Source of the DNA: Rhodopila globiformis
GTDB lineage: Bacteria; Pseudomonadota; Alphaproteobacteria; Acetobacterales; Acetobacteraceae
Assembly (NCBI RefSeq): GCF_002937115.1
Contig: NZ_NHRY01000133.1
Coordinates: forward strand, 1 to 36,882
DNA: 36,882 bases
Direction of reading: 5' to 3'
Shown piece after piece: positions 6,672-16,332 of the stretch. The stretch's first letter is position 1, and every line of letters starts with the position of its first letter. Both the position numbers and the translations under genes were made by a program. The notes beneath the pieces are model-generated. The model was not told where the DNA came from. It searched no databases and saw nothing but the letters and a program-made list of their open reading frames with translations.

Positions 6672-9104
6672 ATGATGAACCTCGCCGAATATCGTCGCCG
6701 CGCGCAGAGCCTCACCGACTTCCTGCCCTGGGCGGCGCTTGTGCGCGAGGGGGTCGTCCTCAACAAGGACGGCTCGTTCCAGCGCACCGCGAAGTTCCGC
6801 GGACCAGACCTCGATTCCTCGACCCCGGCGGAACTGGTCTCCATCACCTCGCGGCTCAACAACGCGTTGCGCCGCCTTGGCTCCGGCTGGGCGATCTTCA
6901 TCGAGGCGCAGCGCGACTTCGCGCGCGGTTACCCGAACAGCCGCTTTCCAGACCCGGTGTCGGAATTGGTCGACGCCGAACGGCGGGCGCAATTCGAGGA
7001 GGAAGGCGCGCATTTCGAGAGCCGGTACTTTCTGACGCTGCTCTGGCTGCCGCCAGCCGACGATTCCGCGCGCGCCGAAGCGTTCCTCTACGAGAACCGC
7101 GCTCAGGCCGGTGCCGATTGGCGGGCGGCGCTCGATGGCTTCGTCGATCGTACAGATCGCGTGCTCGCGCTCATCGAGGGCTTCATGCCCGAGGCCGAGT
7201 GGCTCGATGACGGCGAAACCCTGACCTACCTCCACGCCTGCATCTCGACCCGTCGTCAGCGCGTCCGCGTGCCCGAGACGCCGATGTATCTGGACGTCAT
7301 CCTCGTGGACGAGGACCTCACCGGCGGCCTCGAACCACGGCTCGGCGGCGCGCATCTGCGCACGCTGACGGTCATGGGGTTCCCGTCGCAGACCTGGCCG
7401 GGGTTGCTCGACGACCTCAACCGCCTGGCATTCCCCTATCGCTGGGCGACACGCGCCATCTGCCTCGACAAGACCGACGCGACCAAGCTCCTCGGCAAGA
7501 TCCGGCGGCAATGGTTCGCCAAGCGCAAGTCGATCATGGCGATCCTCAAGGAGGTCATGACCAACGAGGCGTCGGTGCTGATGGACTCCGATGCGGCGAA
7601 CAAGGCGCTCGACGCCGACGCCGCCCTGCAGGAGCTGGGCTCCGATCTGGTCGGCGAAGCCTATGTCACGGCGACCGTGACCGTTTGGGACGAAGACGCC
7701 CGCACGGCCGATGAACGGCTGCGCCTGGTGGAGAAGGCGATCCAGGGCCGCGACTTCACCTGCATGCGCGAGACGGTGAACGCCATCGAGGCGTGGCTCG
7801 GATCGCTGCCCGGTCACGTCTACGCCAACGTGCGTCAGCCGCCGATCTCGACGATGAATCTCGCCCACATGATGCCGTTCTCGGCGGTGTGGGCGGGGCC
7901 GGAACGGGATGAGCATTTCCGGGCGCCGCCGCTCTTCTTCGCGCGGACGGAAGGCGCGAACCCGTTCCGCTTCTCGCTGCATGTCGGCGATGTCGGTCAC
8001 ACTCTGATCGTGGGACCGACCGGCGCCGGTAAATCGGTGCTGCTGGCGTTGATGGCGCTGCAATTCCGCCGATACGCGCGCGCCCAGGTCTTCGCTTTCG
8101 ATTTCGGCGGATCGATCCGCGCCGCGGCGTTGGCGATGGGCGGCGATTGGCACGATCTCGGCGGGGCGCTCGCAGATGAGGCCGTCGAAGCCGTCGCCCT
8201 CCAGCCGCTCGCGCGCGTCGATGACGCCGGCGAGCGCGCCTGGGCCGCTGAGTGGGTCGCAGCCCTGCTCGGTCGCGAGGCCGTCACCATCACGCCCGAG
8301 CTGAAGGAACACCTATGGTCCGCGCTCACCTCGCTCGCGTCCGCGCCGATCGCGGAGCGGACGATCACCGGCCTTTCCGTTCTGCTTCAGTCGAATGCGC
8401 TCAAGCAGGCCCTGCTGCCCTATACGGTTGCTGGATCCTGGGGCGGTCTCCTCGACGCCGAGACCGAGCGCCTCGGGGCGGCAGACGTTCAGGCCTTCGA
8501 AACCGAGGGCCTGATCGGCGCTGGCGCGGCGCCTGCGGTTCTCGCCTACCTCTTTCACCGCATCGAGGATCGGCTCGACGGCCGCCCGACCTTGCTCATC
8601 ATCGACGAGGGCTGGCTCGCCCTCGACGATCCCGGCTTCGCCGGGCAGTTGCGCGAATGGCTGAAGACGCTGCGGAAGAAGAACGCGAGCGTCATCTTCG
8701 CCACCCAGTCGCTCGCCGATATCGACGGATCGTCGATCGCGCCGGCGATCATCGAGAGCTGCCCGACGCGGCTATTCCTGCCCAACGAGCGCGCGCTCGA
8801 ACCTCAGATCGCTGCCGTCTATCGGCGCTTCGGCCTGAACGACAGGCAGATCGAAATCCTGAGTCGGGCGACGCCGAAGCGCGACTACTACTGCCAGTCG
8901 CGACGCGGGAATCGCCTGTTCGAGCTCGGGCTCTCAGAAGTCGCGCTCGCCTTCACCGCCGCGTCGTCCAAGACCGATCAGGCCACGATCTCGCGCCTCC
9001 TCGCCGAACACGGCCGCGGCGGTTTTGGCGCCGCCTGGCTGCGCGCGAAGGGCGTCGATTGGGCGGCGGACATGCTCACCCAAAATCAGGAGACCATCCC
9101 ATGA
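6672..9104 (+). CDS. trbE: TrbE, VirB4-like T4SS ATPase (operon 1)
   Basis: TrbE is the large VirB4-type ATPase that powers pilus assembly and substrate transfer. The 810-residue protein carries the CagE/VirB4 N-terminal domain, Walker A GPTGAGKS at residues 448-455, Walker B LLIIDEGW near residue 645, and the downstream FATQSLADIDGS motif. The start at ATG 6672 (MMNLAEYRRR) is set by agreement with the other copy (MLNLAEYRSH). The open frame extends further left but that part is the trbD gene in another frame. It overlaps trbJ by ATGA. Confidence 0.95.
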   Translation: MMNLAEYRRRAQSLTDFLPWAALVREGVVLNKDGSFQRTAKFRGPDLDSSTPAELVSITSRLNNALRRLGSGWAIFIEAQRDFARGYPNSRFPDPVSELVDAERRAQFEEEGAHFESRYFLTLLWLPPADDSARAEAFLYENRAQAGADWRAALDGFVDRTDRVLALIEGFMPEAEWLDDGETLTYLHACISTRRQRVRVPETPMYLDVILVDEDLTGGLEPRLGGAHLRTLTVMGFPSQTWPGLLDDLNRLAFPYRWATRAICLDKTDATKLLGKIRRQWFAKRKSIMAILKEVMTNEASVLMDSDAANKALDADAALQELGSDLVGEAYVTATVTVWDEDARTADERLRLVEKAIQGRDFTCMRETVNAIEAWLGSLPGHVYANVRQPPISTMNLAHMMPFSAVWAGPERDEHFRAPPLFFARTEGANPFRFSLHVGDVGHTLIVGPTGAGKSVLLALMALQFRRYARAQVFAFDFGGSIRAAALAMGGDWHDLGGALADEAVEAVALQPLARVDDAGERAWAAEWVAALLGREAVTITPELKEHLWSALTSLASAPIAERTITGLSVLLQSNALKQALLPYTVAGSWGGLLDAETERLGAADVQAFETEGLIGAGAAPAVLAYLFHRIEDRLDGRPTLLIIDEGWLALDDPGFAGQLREWLKTLRKKNASVIFATQSLADIDGSSIAPAIIESCPTRLFLPNERALEPQIAAVYRRFGLNDRQIEILSRATPKRDYYCQSRRGNRLFELGLSEVALAFTAASSKTDQATISRLLAEHGRGGFGAAWLRAKGVDWAADMLTQNQETIP

Positions 9105-9844
9105 TCCGTCATAGGGTCCGCGTTGCACTCGCGGCAAGCGTCGCCGCGTTCGCTCTCGCCTCGATCAGCCCGCCTGCAAAGGCGCAGTGGATCGTCTTCG
9201 ATCCGACCAATTACGTCCAGAACGTGCTGACCGCGGCGCGCGAACTGCAGCAGGTCAACAACGAGATCCAGGGCCTGGAGAATCAGGCCACCATGCTGAT
9301 CAATCAGGCGCGCAATCTCGCGAGCCTGCCGTACTCCTCGCTCGCCACGCTCGAACAGTCGATCTCGCAGACGCAACAGCTTCTCTCTCAGGCGCAGCGC
9401 ATCGCCTACAGCGTCAGCACCATCGATCAGGCGTTCACCCAAACCTATCCGCAGGCCTACTCGAGCGCGACGTCGTCGCAGCAGCTGATCGCCGACGCGC
9501 AGACGCGCTGGCAGAACGCGCGCGCCGGATTTCAGGACGCAATGCGCGTTCAGGCCGGCGTCGTGCAGAACCTCGACACCACCCGCACGCAGATCGATGC
9601 GCTGGTCTCCACCAGCCAGTCGGCGACCGGCGCGTTGCAGGCCGCGCAATCTGGCAATCAGCTCATCGCGATCCAGACCAAGCAGCTCGCCGATCTCACC
9701 GCTGTCATGGCGTCGATCGCGCGGGCGCAGAGCCTCGACGGCGCGCGGCGGATCGAGAGCCAGGCCCAGGCGCAGCAACAGCTCCAGAACTTCCTGAATT
9801 ACGGCGCCGGCTATCAGGCCGGCTCCGCGCAGATGTTCCACTAA
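9101..9844 (+). CDS. trbJ: TrbJ, VirB5-like periplasmic protein (operon 1)
   Basis: TrbJ is the VirB5-like minor pilus component of trb systems. The 247-residue protein has a signal peptide ending near PPAKAQW, then the hallmark mature start WIVFDPTNYVQNVLTAAREL and a long Gln-rich helical body. The ATG at 9101 overlaps the trbE stop. A longer open frame upstream in the same register is a shadow inside trbE and was not used. Its end overlaps trbK by one base. Confidence 0.93.
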   Translation: MIRHRVRVALAASVAAFALASISPPAKAQWIVFDPTNYVQNVLTAARELQQVNNEIQGLENQATMLINQARNLASLPYSSLATLEQSISQTQQLLSQAQRIAYSVSTIDQAFTQTYPQAYSSATSSQQLIADAQTRWQNARAGFQDAMRVQAGVVQNLDTTRTQIDALVSTSQSATGALQAAQSGNQLIAIQTKQLADLTAVMASIARAQSLDGARRIESQAQAQQQLQNFLNYGAGYQAGSAQMFH

Positions 9845-10170
9845 TGCGAGGGCGGCTGTTCAACACCCGCGCCGTCGCTCGCGCGTCCGGGTTCCTGCTC
9901 GTTGCCTTGGCGATCGTAGCCCTTGCGGTTCGCTTCGATCGCGACGGCGCCAAGCCTCATGCGCCCGCGCCACGGCCAGCAGAGTCGACCGATCCGCTCA
10001 CGGCCGAACTCGCGCGCTGCCAGTCGCTCGGCATGGCGGCGCAAAGCGACGGAGCCTGCGCGGCCGCATGGGCCGAAAATCGCCGCCGCTTCTTCACCTA
10101 CCGGCCGGCCGACAGCGCCACCCCGCCCGCGGCGCATCCGACGCCGAAAACCGATGCGGAGGAGCCGTAA
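9844..10170 (+). CDS. trbK: TrbK-like small membrane protein (operon 1)
   Basis: This 108-residue protein has one N-terminal membrane anchor (GFLLVALAIVALAVRF) and a conserved region with two cysteines, LARCQSLGMAAQSDGACAA, followed by WAENRRRFF and a Pro-rich tail. This pattern matches the alternative TrbK family found between trbJ and trbL in alphaproteobacterial ICEs. RP4 TrbK acts in entry exclusion, but this family's role is not established. The start shares one base with the trbJ stop. Confidence 0.8.
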   Translation: MRGRLFNTRAVARASGFLLVALAIVALAVRFDRDGAKPHAPAPRPAESTDPLTAELARCQSLGMAAQSDGACAAAWAENRRRFFTYRPADSATPPAAHPTPKTDAEEP

Positions 10171-10175
10171 ATCGC

Positions 10176-11444
10176 ATGGGCGGCACGGGCGTCATCGACG
10201 GGTTCCTCGCGACTTTCACGCAGTACATCGACTCCGGCTTCGGCCTGGTGCAGGGCGATGTGCGTTGGCTCGCCAGCACGCTGATCGCGATCGACGTCAC
10301 GCTTGCCGGCCTGTTCTGGGCGATGGCGCCCGATGAAGACGTTCTGGCGCGCTTGATCCGCAAGACGCTCTACATCGGCGTCTTCGCCTTCATCATCGGC
10401 AACTTCAACAATCTCGCCCAGATCATCTACAACTCGTTCTCCGGGCTCGGCCTGAAGGCCGGCAGCGGAACGATCACCGCCGCGCAGCTTCTGCAACCGG
10501 GGAGGCTCGCGCAGGTCGGCATCGACGCCGGCAAGCCGATCCTGACCTCGATCTCGGGGTTGATGGGCTTCACCAGCTTCTTCGACAATTTCATCCAGAT
10601 CGCGATCCTGCTGATCGCCTGGCTGATCGTCATCATCAGCTTTTTCGTCATGGCGATTCAGGTCTTCGTCAGCCTGATCGAGTTCAAGCTGACGACGCTG
10701 GCCGGGTTCGTGCTCGTGCCGTTCGGGCTCTTCGGGCGGACCGCCTTCCTCGCCGAGAAGGTGCTCGGCAATGTCGTCTCGAGCGGCGTGAAGATCCTGG
10801 TGCTGGCCGTCATCGTCGGCATTGGCTCGACGATCTTCGGCCAGTTCACCACCGCGCTGAACAATCCGCCAACGATCTCCGACGCCCTCACCCTGATCCT
10901 GGCGGCGCTCACGCTCCTCGGTCTCACGATCTTCGGTCCCGGAATCGCCAACGGCCTGATCGCAGGCGGTCCGCAACTTGGCGCTGGCGCCGCCGTCGGC
11001 ACGGGCGTCGCGGCGGCCGGGATCGGCGCCGCCGGAGTCGGTCTCGCCGCAGCGGGTGTTGGCGCTGTCGGCGCGGCGGGCGGGGCGATCGCTGGCGCGG
11101 CGCGCGGCGGCGCGTGGCTCGCGGGCGCCACAACAACGGCCTTTCGCGCCGGCGGCATGTCAAGCGTGGCGGAGGCTGCCGGCTCGGCCGCCACCAGTCC
11201 CCTGCGGCGGGCCGCAGCCGGCCTCCGGTCGAGCTTCAGCGCAGGCGGCGCCGCCGCTTCTGGCGGGTCCGCCCCGCCAGCCACGGCTGCCGCGTCGGCA
11301 GACGCTTCGGGACCACCCGCCTGGGCGCGTCGGATGCAGCGCAATCAGAGCATCAACCAAGGCGTCAGCACCGCCCAACACGCGATCCAGTCGGGCGATC
11401 ACCCGTCGAGCGGCGGTGGCGTCGATCTTTCGGAGGGGGAGTGA
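10176..11444 (+). CDS. trbL: TrbL, VirB6-like polytopic membrane protein (operon 1)
   Basis: TrbL is the VirB6-like polytopic inner-membrane channel protein. The 422-residue chain starts MGGTGVIDGFLATFTQYIDS and has several membrane segments between about residues 35 and 270, such as IAILLIAWLIVIISFFVMAI and ILVLAVIVGIGSTIF. Its Ala/Gly-rich C-terminal third and hydrophilic tail are typical. ATG 10176, five bases after trbK, is supported by the second copy (MNNVGVIDTFLNTF). A longer frame upstream lies inside trbK. Confidence 0.93.
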   Translation: MGGTGVIDGFLATFTQYIDSGFGLVQGDVRWLASTLIAIDVTLAGLFWAMAPDEDVLARLIRKTLYIGVFAFIIGNFNNLAQIIYNSFSGLGLKAGSGTITAAQLLQPGRLAQVGIDAGKPILTSISGLMGFTSFFDNFIQIAILLIAWLIVIISFFVMAIQVFVSLIEFKLTTLAGFVLVPFGLFGRTAFLAEKVLGNVVSSGVKILVLAVIVGIGSTIFGQFTTALNNPPTISDALTLILAALTLLGLTIFGPGIANGLIAGGPQLGAGAAVGTGVAAAGIGAAGVGLAAAGVGAVGAAGGAIAGAARGGAWLAGATTTAFRAGGMSSVAEAAGSAATSPLRRAAAGLRSSFSAGGAAASGGSAPPATAAASADASGPPAWARRMQRNQSINQGVSTAQHAIQSGDHPSSGGGVDLSEGE

Positions 11445-11447
11445 CCC

Positions 11448-12128
11448 ATGTTTCGCCGACCGAATGTCCGTTACGGCAAGACCCCGGAACCCGAGACGCC
11501 ATATCAGCGCGCCGGGCAGGTCTGGGACGAGCGGATCGGGTCGGCCCGTGTCCAGGCGAAGAATTGGCGGCTCGCCTTCTTCGGCGCGCTCGCGCTCAGT
11601 GGCGGCCTCGCTGGCGGACTCGTCTGGCAATCCGCCCGGGGAACTGTCACGCCCTGGGTCGTGCAGATCGATAAGCTCGGACAGGCGCAGGCTGTGGCGC
11701 CAGCGGCTGCCGACTACAAACCGACCGATCCCCAAATCGCCTGGCATCTCGCCCGCTTCATCACCGAAGTCCGCAGCATCCCGGCCGATCCGGTTGTGCT
11801 GAGGCAGAACTGGCTCGACGCCTACAACTACGTCACCGACAAGGGCGCGCTCGCGCTGAACGACTATGCGCGGACCAACGATCCCTTCTCGAAGGTCGGC
11901 AAGACGCAGATCGCGGTCGAGATCGCGAGCGTCATCCGAGCATCCGACGACAGCTTCCGCGTCGAATGGATCGAGCGCCGCTATGTCGATGATGCCCTGG
12001 CCACGACCGAGCGCTGGAGCGCGATCCTCACCATCGTCGTGCAAACACCGACCGACGCTGACCGCCTGAAGAAGAATCCCCTCGGCGTCTACGTCCACGC
12101 CCTCAACTGGTCAAAGGAACTCGGGTGA
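11448..12128 (+). CDS. trbF: TrbF, VirB8-like assembly protein (operon 1)
   Basis: TrbF is the VirB8-like inner-membrane protein with a periplasmic NTF2-like domain that scaffolds the T4SS. The 226-residue chain begins MFRRPNVRYGKTPEPETPYQ, has one membrane helix (LAFFGALALSGGLAGGLVW, about residues 45-63) and then PWVVQIDKLGQAQAVAP, a conserved block shared with the second copy. The stop overlaps the trbG start as TGATG. Confidence 0.93.
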   Translation: MFRRPNVRYGKTPEPETPYQRAGQVWDERIGSARVQAKNWRLAFFGALALSGGLAGGLVWQSARGTVTPWVVQIDKLGQAQAVAPAAADYKPTDPQIAWHLARFITEVRSIPADPVVLRQNWLDAYNYVTDKGALALNDYARTNDPFSKVGKTQIAVEIASVIRASDDSFRVEWIERRYVDDALATTERWSAILTIVVQTPTDADRLKKNPLGVYVHALNWSKELG

Positions 12129-13117
12129 TGCGCACTCTGCCGCTCGCAACGCTCTTGCTCGCCTCGGCGTCCCTCGGCGCGTGCTCGACCGCCTACAAGC
12201 CGCCGGTCATCTCTTATGACGAGACGCCGCATCAGGCCGTGCTGGCGCCCGACCCGCCCAAGCCGGTGCAGATCGTCGAGCTTCCCAAGCCGCTACCGCT
12301 TCCCGGTCAATTGAAGCCGTTGCCGGGCGGCAAGAACGCGCCGCCGGAACCCGCCGATCCGCATGCCCGCGTCGATCAGGCCAACGGCGCCGCACGCGTC
12401 CAGCCGACACGCGCCGGCTACATCAATGCGATCCAGGTCTATCCCTGGTCGGACGGCGCGCTCTATCAGGTGTATGCCGCGCCAGGGCAGATCACCGATG
12501 TCGCGCTGGAGCCGGGCGAGCAGCTCGTCGGTTCCGGCCCGGTGGCGGCCGGCGACACCGTGCGCTGGATCATCGGCGACACCGAGAGCGGCGCGGGCGC
12601 GGCCAAGCGTATCCATATCCTGGTCAAGCCCACGCGGCCGGATCTGACCACCAATCTCGTCATCGACACCGATCGACGGACCTATCACCTCGAACTGCGG
12701 TCGGATGAAAAGACCTATATGGCCGCGGTCTCCTGGATCTATCCGCAGGATCAGCTCATCGCGCTGCGCCAACAGAACGCCGCGGCCGATGCGGCCGCGC
12801 CCGTCGCCACCGGCGTCGACATCAGCGCGCTCAACTTCCGCTACCGCGTCGAAGGCGACAGCCCCGCCTGGCGGCCCAAGCGCGCCTTCGATGACGGCCG
12901 GCAGGTCTTCATCGAGTTCCCCAGCGGCATCGCCCAGGGCGAAATGCCGCCGCTCTGGGTGATCGGCGCCGAAGGCGACGGTCAGCTCGTGAACTATCGA
13001 GTGCGTGGCAACTACATGATCGTCGACCGGCTCTTCGCCGCCGCCGAACTCAAGCTCGGCGCCAAGCATCAGGAGATCGTGCGGATCGTTCGCACCGACG
13101 GGAGGCCGCAGTCGTGA
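12128..13117 (+). CDS. trbG: TrbG, VirB9-like outer-membrane complex protein (operon 1)
   Basis: TrbG is the VirB9-like subunit of the outer-membrane core complex. The 329-residue protein has a lipoprotein-type signal with the lipobox SLGAC near residue 20, then IVELPKPLPLPGQLKPL and the beta-rich domains with GDTVRWIIGDTESG and LVIDTDRRTYHLELRS. ATG 12128 is preferred over the GTG at 12125 because it forms the same stop/start overlap seen throughout the operon. It overlaps trbI by four bases (GTGA). Confidence 0.93.
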   Translation: MRTLPLATLLLASASLGACSTAYKPPVISYDETPHQAVLAPDPPKPVQIVELPKPLPLPGQLKPLPGGKNAPPEPADPHARVDQANGAARVQPTRAGYINAIQVYPWSDGALYQVYAAPGQITDVALEPGEQLVGSGPVAAGDTVRWIIGDTESGAGAAKRIHILVKPTRPDLTTNLVIDTDRRTYHLELRSDEKTYMAAVSWIYPQDQLIALRQQNAAADAAAPVATGVDISALNFRYRVEGDSPAWRPKRAFDDGRQVFIEFPSGIAQGEMPPLWVIGAEGDGQLVNYRVRGNYMIVDRLFAAAELKLGAKHQEIVRIVRTDGRPQS

Positions 13118-14283
13118 CGGACGGCTCCCCGGAAAGCAGCAGTGGCCCGCTGCGCCCGCCGCAGGAGATGCGGTTGCGATCAAGCCGCGCGCCGGTCACC
13201 CGCCTCTCGCGAAAGGTATTGCTCGGCCTTGGCGGCGTGGCCGCGCTCGGCATCGGCGGCGCCTTGTTCCTTGCGCTAAGGCCGCAACACGCGCCGACCG
13301 GGTCCGAGCTTTACAACACGAACAATCGCACGACGCCGGATGGTCTTGCCGCGCTGCCGCACGACTACACCGGTTTACCCAAACCGGTCCCGCAGCTCGG
13401 GCCGCCGCTGCCTGGGGATCTCGGCCGGCCGATCCTGAACGCGGGCGCACCAGCGCCCGCCATGCCGTCGCAAGCACCGCCCGCAGACCCCGAACAGCAG
13501 CGACGTCTTCAGGAACAGGAAGCCGCCCGCGTCAGCCATCTGTTCGCGGCCAGCAGCGGGGGCGTGGCTGGTGCGCCAGTGGCGACAGGACCGGCGGCCG
13601 GTTCAACGCCGACACCGATAGCGGTCGACGCCGCGGCTGGCGGTGGAAGCCAGGACCACAAGCTCGCCTTCCTCAACGGCGCCGTCGATCGGCGCACGAC
13701 CAGCCCGGATCGCGTCCAGGCGCCTGCAAGCCCGAACATCTTGCAAGCCGGATCGATCATCGCCGCCTCACTGATCACCGGACTGCGCTCCGACCTTCCC
13801 GGCCAGGTGACCGCGCAGGTGACAGAGGACGTCTACGACAGCCCCACGGGCCACATCCTGCTCATCCCGCAAGGCTCGCGCCTGGTCGGCCAGTACGACG
13901 CCCAGGTCGCCTTCGGTCAGTCACGCGCCCTGCTCGTCTGGAACCGGCTCATCATGCCGAACGGGCGGTCGATCATCCTGGAACGGCAGCCAGGCGCCGA
14001 CACCGAAGGCTATGCCGGCCTCGAGGACGAGGTCGACAATCACTGGGGCATGCTGTTCAAGGCGGCGATCCTCTCGACCCTGCTCAGCGTCGGAACGGAG
14101 GCCGGCATGAGCGGCAACAACAACGGCTCGCTCGCCGTAGCACTCCAGGAGGGCTTCTCCCAAAGCATCAACCAGACCGGCCAGCAGGTCGTCAGCCGGT
14201 CCCTGAACATCCAGCCGACCATCACCATCCGACCCGGCTTCCCGGTGCGGGTCATGGTCACCCACGACATCGTATTCCGTTAA
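13114..14283 (+). CDS. trbI: TrbI, VirB10-like channel protein (operon 1)
   Basis: TrbI is the VirB10-like protein that spans from inner membrane to outer core. The 389-residue chain has a cytoplasmic start, one membrane helix (LGGVAALGIGGALFLAL, about residues 39-56), a Pro-rich linker with LPHDYTGLPKPVPQLGPPLP, and the C-terminal barrel domain (LPGQVTAQVTEDVYDSPTGH, LVWNRLIMPNGRSIILERQP). The last codons and stop lie inside a palindrome at the border of the recombinase-trio element, so the protein ends DIVFR. Related TrbI proteins often run a few residues further. Confidence 0.93.
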   Translation: MTDGSPESSSGPLRPPQEMRLRSSRAPVTRLSRKVLLGLGGVAALGIGGALFLALRPQHAPTGSELYNTNNRTTPDGLAALPHDYTGLPKPVPQLGPPLPGDLGRPILNAGAPAPAMPSQAPPADPEQQRRLQEQEAARVSHLFAASSGGVAGAPVATGPAAGSTPTPIAVDAAAGGGSQDHKLAFLNGAVDRRTTSPDRVQAPASPNILQAGSIIAASLITGLRSDLPGQVTAQVTEDVYDSPTGHILLIPQGSRLVGQYDAQVAFGQSRALLVWNRLIMPNGRSIILERQPGADTEGYAGLEDEVDNHWGMLFKAAILSTLLSVGTEAGMSGNNNGSLAVALQEGFSQSINQTGQQVVSRSLNIQPTITIRPGFPVRVMVTHDIVFR

Positions 14284-14297
14284 CGGAATACCAAGTC
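14266..14297. repeat. 32-bp direct repeat, left copy (RIT att site)
   Basis: The repeat is GACATC, then the perfect 20-bp palindrome GTATTCCGTTAACGGAATAC, then CAAGTC. An identical copy lies at 17692-17723. It covers the last five codons and the stop of trbI (operon 1). Two direct copies flanking a tyrosine recombinase element are the expected product of site-specific insertion. Confidence 0.85.
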
Positions 14298-14398
14298 ATA
14301 TGCCGCGTCTGCGGCTATTCCGATTGAGGAAGATCGAAGGGCCACAAGACCATGACGATCATCGGTTTTATATGCAGTCATTATCGGCATAGTCTCTC

Positions 14399-15400
14399 CT
14401 ATAGTCGGTTGAGGAAGGCGAGCAGCTTGTCGTCGGGCTTGAACTTGCCCGGCTTGCTGTCGAACGGGATCGTCTTGGCGAGGATCTTTTCTTTCAGCGC
14501 CAGATCGGCGTCGAGATAGATCTGGGTGGTCTCGATGGACTCGTGCCCCAGCCACAGCGCGATGACGGTCTGCTCCACCCCGGCGTGGAGAAGGTCCATC
14601 GCCGTCGTATGCCGCAGACAGTGGAAGGTGACGTGCTTCCGCTTGAGCGAAGGGCAGACATTGCCAGCGGCTGCGACGTGCTTTTTCAGGAGGCCGGCCA
14701 CGGCGTCCGGGCTGAGATGGCCGCCCCGCGCGCTCGGGAAGATCACCTGGTCCGGGGCCGGATTCAGTTCGTCGAGCCAGGCTTTGAGGACATCGGCGAC
14801 CGGCTTGCACAGCGGGACGGTGCGCTGCTTGCGGCCCTTGCCGAGGATTTCGACGTGAGCGCCCGTGCCGAACGTCGCGTCCTGACGCCGGAGGCTCGTC
14901 GCTTCCGACAGGCGCAGGCCGGTTTGCAGGGTCGTCAGCAGCAGCGCGTGATCCCGGCGGCCGGTCCATGCGGCCATGTCCGGCGCAGCGAGCAGCGCAT
15001 CGACCTCGGGGCGCGTCAGGAAGTCGATCAGCTTGCGCTCGAACCGCTTGGCCGGCACGGCGAGGACGCGCTGTATCTGGGCGCTGTTCGTCGGCATCTC
15101 GTAGGCGGCGAAGCGGAAGAACGACCGGATCGCAGTAAGCCGCAAGTTGCGGGTGCGGACGGTCACGCCGCGCTGCTTCTCCAGGTCACTCAGGAAGGCT
15201 GCGATGAGCGGAGCGTCGAGCTTCTCGAACGCCAGCTTGTCCGGGGTGATGCGAAGGCGCTTTTGCGCGAAGCGGAGCAGCAGCCTGAACGTATCGCGAT
15301 ACGAGCTGATCGTGTTCGCGCTGACCCGCTTCTCCTGCATCAGGCGCTGGGTGAAGAACCGCTGAAGGAGTGTCGGGAAGGTTGGGATCGAGGCCGTCAT
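14399..15400 (-). CDS. ritC: RitC, tyrosine recombinase (third of trio)
   Basis: The 333-residue recombinase has a SAM-like N-terminal DNA-binding domain (SYRDTFRLLLRFAQKRL) and a complete catalytic set: Arg in TGLRLSEATSL, HCLRHT for the His-x-x-Arg pair, the histidine of WLGHESIETTQ and the nucleophile Tyr in QIYLDAD. It should cut and rejoin DNA with a 3'-phosphotyrosine link. The start overlaps the ritB stop as ATGA, so it is translated with its partners. It ends about 100 bp before the element border. Confidence 0.9.
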   Translation of the reverse strand: MTASIPTFPTLLQRFFTQRLMQEKRVSANTISSYRDTFRLLLRFAQKRLRITPDKLAFEKLDAPLIAAFLSDLEKQRGVTVRTRNLRLTAIRSFFRFAAYEMPTNSAQIQRVLAVPAKRFERKLIDFLTRPEVDALLAAPDMAAWTGRRDHALLLTTLQTGLRLSEATSLRRQDATFGTGAHVEILGKGRKQRTVPLCKPVADVLKAWLDELNPAPDQVIFPSARGGHLSPDAVAGLLKKHVAAAGNVCPSLKRKHVTFHCLRHTTAMDLLHAGVEQTVIALWLGHESIETTQIYLDADLALKEKILAKTIPFDSKPGKFKPDDKLLAFLNRL

Positions 15401-16332
15401 GACAGAGCCTCCCAGCGATGCTGAAGCCGCGCCACCGCCTCCGCCATCAGCTCCGGATTCTGGTGCAGATACCAGTAGGTGTGGGTGAGTTGGGTGTGCC
15501 CGAGATAGGTGGACAGCGCCGGCAAGCGGCGCTCAGGGTCCGTGCCGGTGCTGTAGCACCGACGCAAGACCTCGACCGCCATCGTATGTCGCAGGTCGTG
15601 CAGGCGCGGCCCGCTGGAGGCCGCGACATCACGCAGGCCAAGCCGCCTGGTCAGTCGCCGGAACGCGCGATCCAGCGCCGTGTGACCGACGCGGCGGCCG
15701 TGTGTGGATATGAAGAAGGCTTTGACGGCCTTGCCGGCCAGGAAGGCGTCACGCTCTTCCCGATAGCGTTGCAGGGCGACGCGCGTCGTCTCATGAACGG
15801 GCACAAGGCGGGATTTGCCGAACTTGCTGTTGCGGATGGTGATGACGCCCTGCTCGAGATCGACATCGTCCAGATCGAGTCTGAGGACTTCGCCGACCCG
15901 CATCCCGGTCACGCTGATGAGGCCGTAGATTGTATAGCGTCCCAGGCAGTAGAATCGGGTTGCTCCACCCCATTGCCGCAAGCTCCCCGCCAGGATGCGC
16001 TTCATCTCTTCGGCGCTGAAGATATGGGGCTGGAAGGTGATCCTGCGCCGCGCGAGCAAGTCCGTGGCGGGGATCTCGGTCCTCGGGTCGCCCAGGATGC
16101 GATAGCGGGCGAAGCTGCGAACCGCACGCAGCCGTCCGGCGAGATAGTTCGGATCGGTAGAGACCGGCTGCCGCGCCCATTGCACCGCCAGCTTCGCGGT
16201 GATGTGAGTGGCATGACGCCGCTCCATGAAGTCGGCGAAGTTGCCGAGGTAAAGCTCGTCCTTCTTCAGTCGGAAGCCGAGCGAACGGCGAAGCTCCAGA
16301 TATTCCACGACGCCTTCGCGCAAGCTGGTCAT
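15397..16332 (-). CDS. ritB: RitB, tyrosine recombinase (second of trio)
   Basis: The 311-residue tyrosine recombinase starts MTSLREGVVEYLELRRSLGF. Catalytic motifs are present: Arg in TGMRVGEVLRLDLDDVD, HDLRHTMAVEVL, and LGHTQLTHTYWYL with the histidine and nucleophile Tyr. ATG 16332 overlaps the ritA stop as ATGA. The open frame reaches far upstream to 16848, but that part is ritA in another frame. All three trio members keep catalytic residues, so none is obviously a passive subunit. Confidence 0.9.
   Translation of the reverse strand: MTSLREGVVEYLELRRSLGFRLKKDELYLGNFADFMERRHATHITAKLAVQWARQPVSTDPNYLAGRLRAVRSFARYRILGDPRTEIPATDLLARRRITFQPHIFSAEEMKRILAGSLRQWGGATRFYCLGRYTIYGLISVTGMRVGEVLRLDLDDVDLEQGVITIRNSKFGKSRLVPVHETTRVALQRYREERDAFLAGKAVKAFFISTHGRRVGHTALDRAFRRLTRRLGLRDVAASSGPRLHDLRHTMAVEVLRRCYSTGTDPERRLPALSTYLGHTQLTHTYWYLHQNPELMAEAVARLQHRWEALS

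Noticed and set aside
6492..8312. A 606-codon antisense frame over trbE of operon 1
   Set aside because: Same shadow effect. It has no motif, no ribosome site and no neighbour on that strand.
14302..14315. GCCGC-GTCT-GCGGC hairpin just inside the RIT left end as a trbI terminator
   Set aside because: The stem is only 5 bp and no T-tract follows. It is noted but not supported as a terminator.
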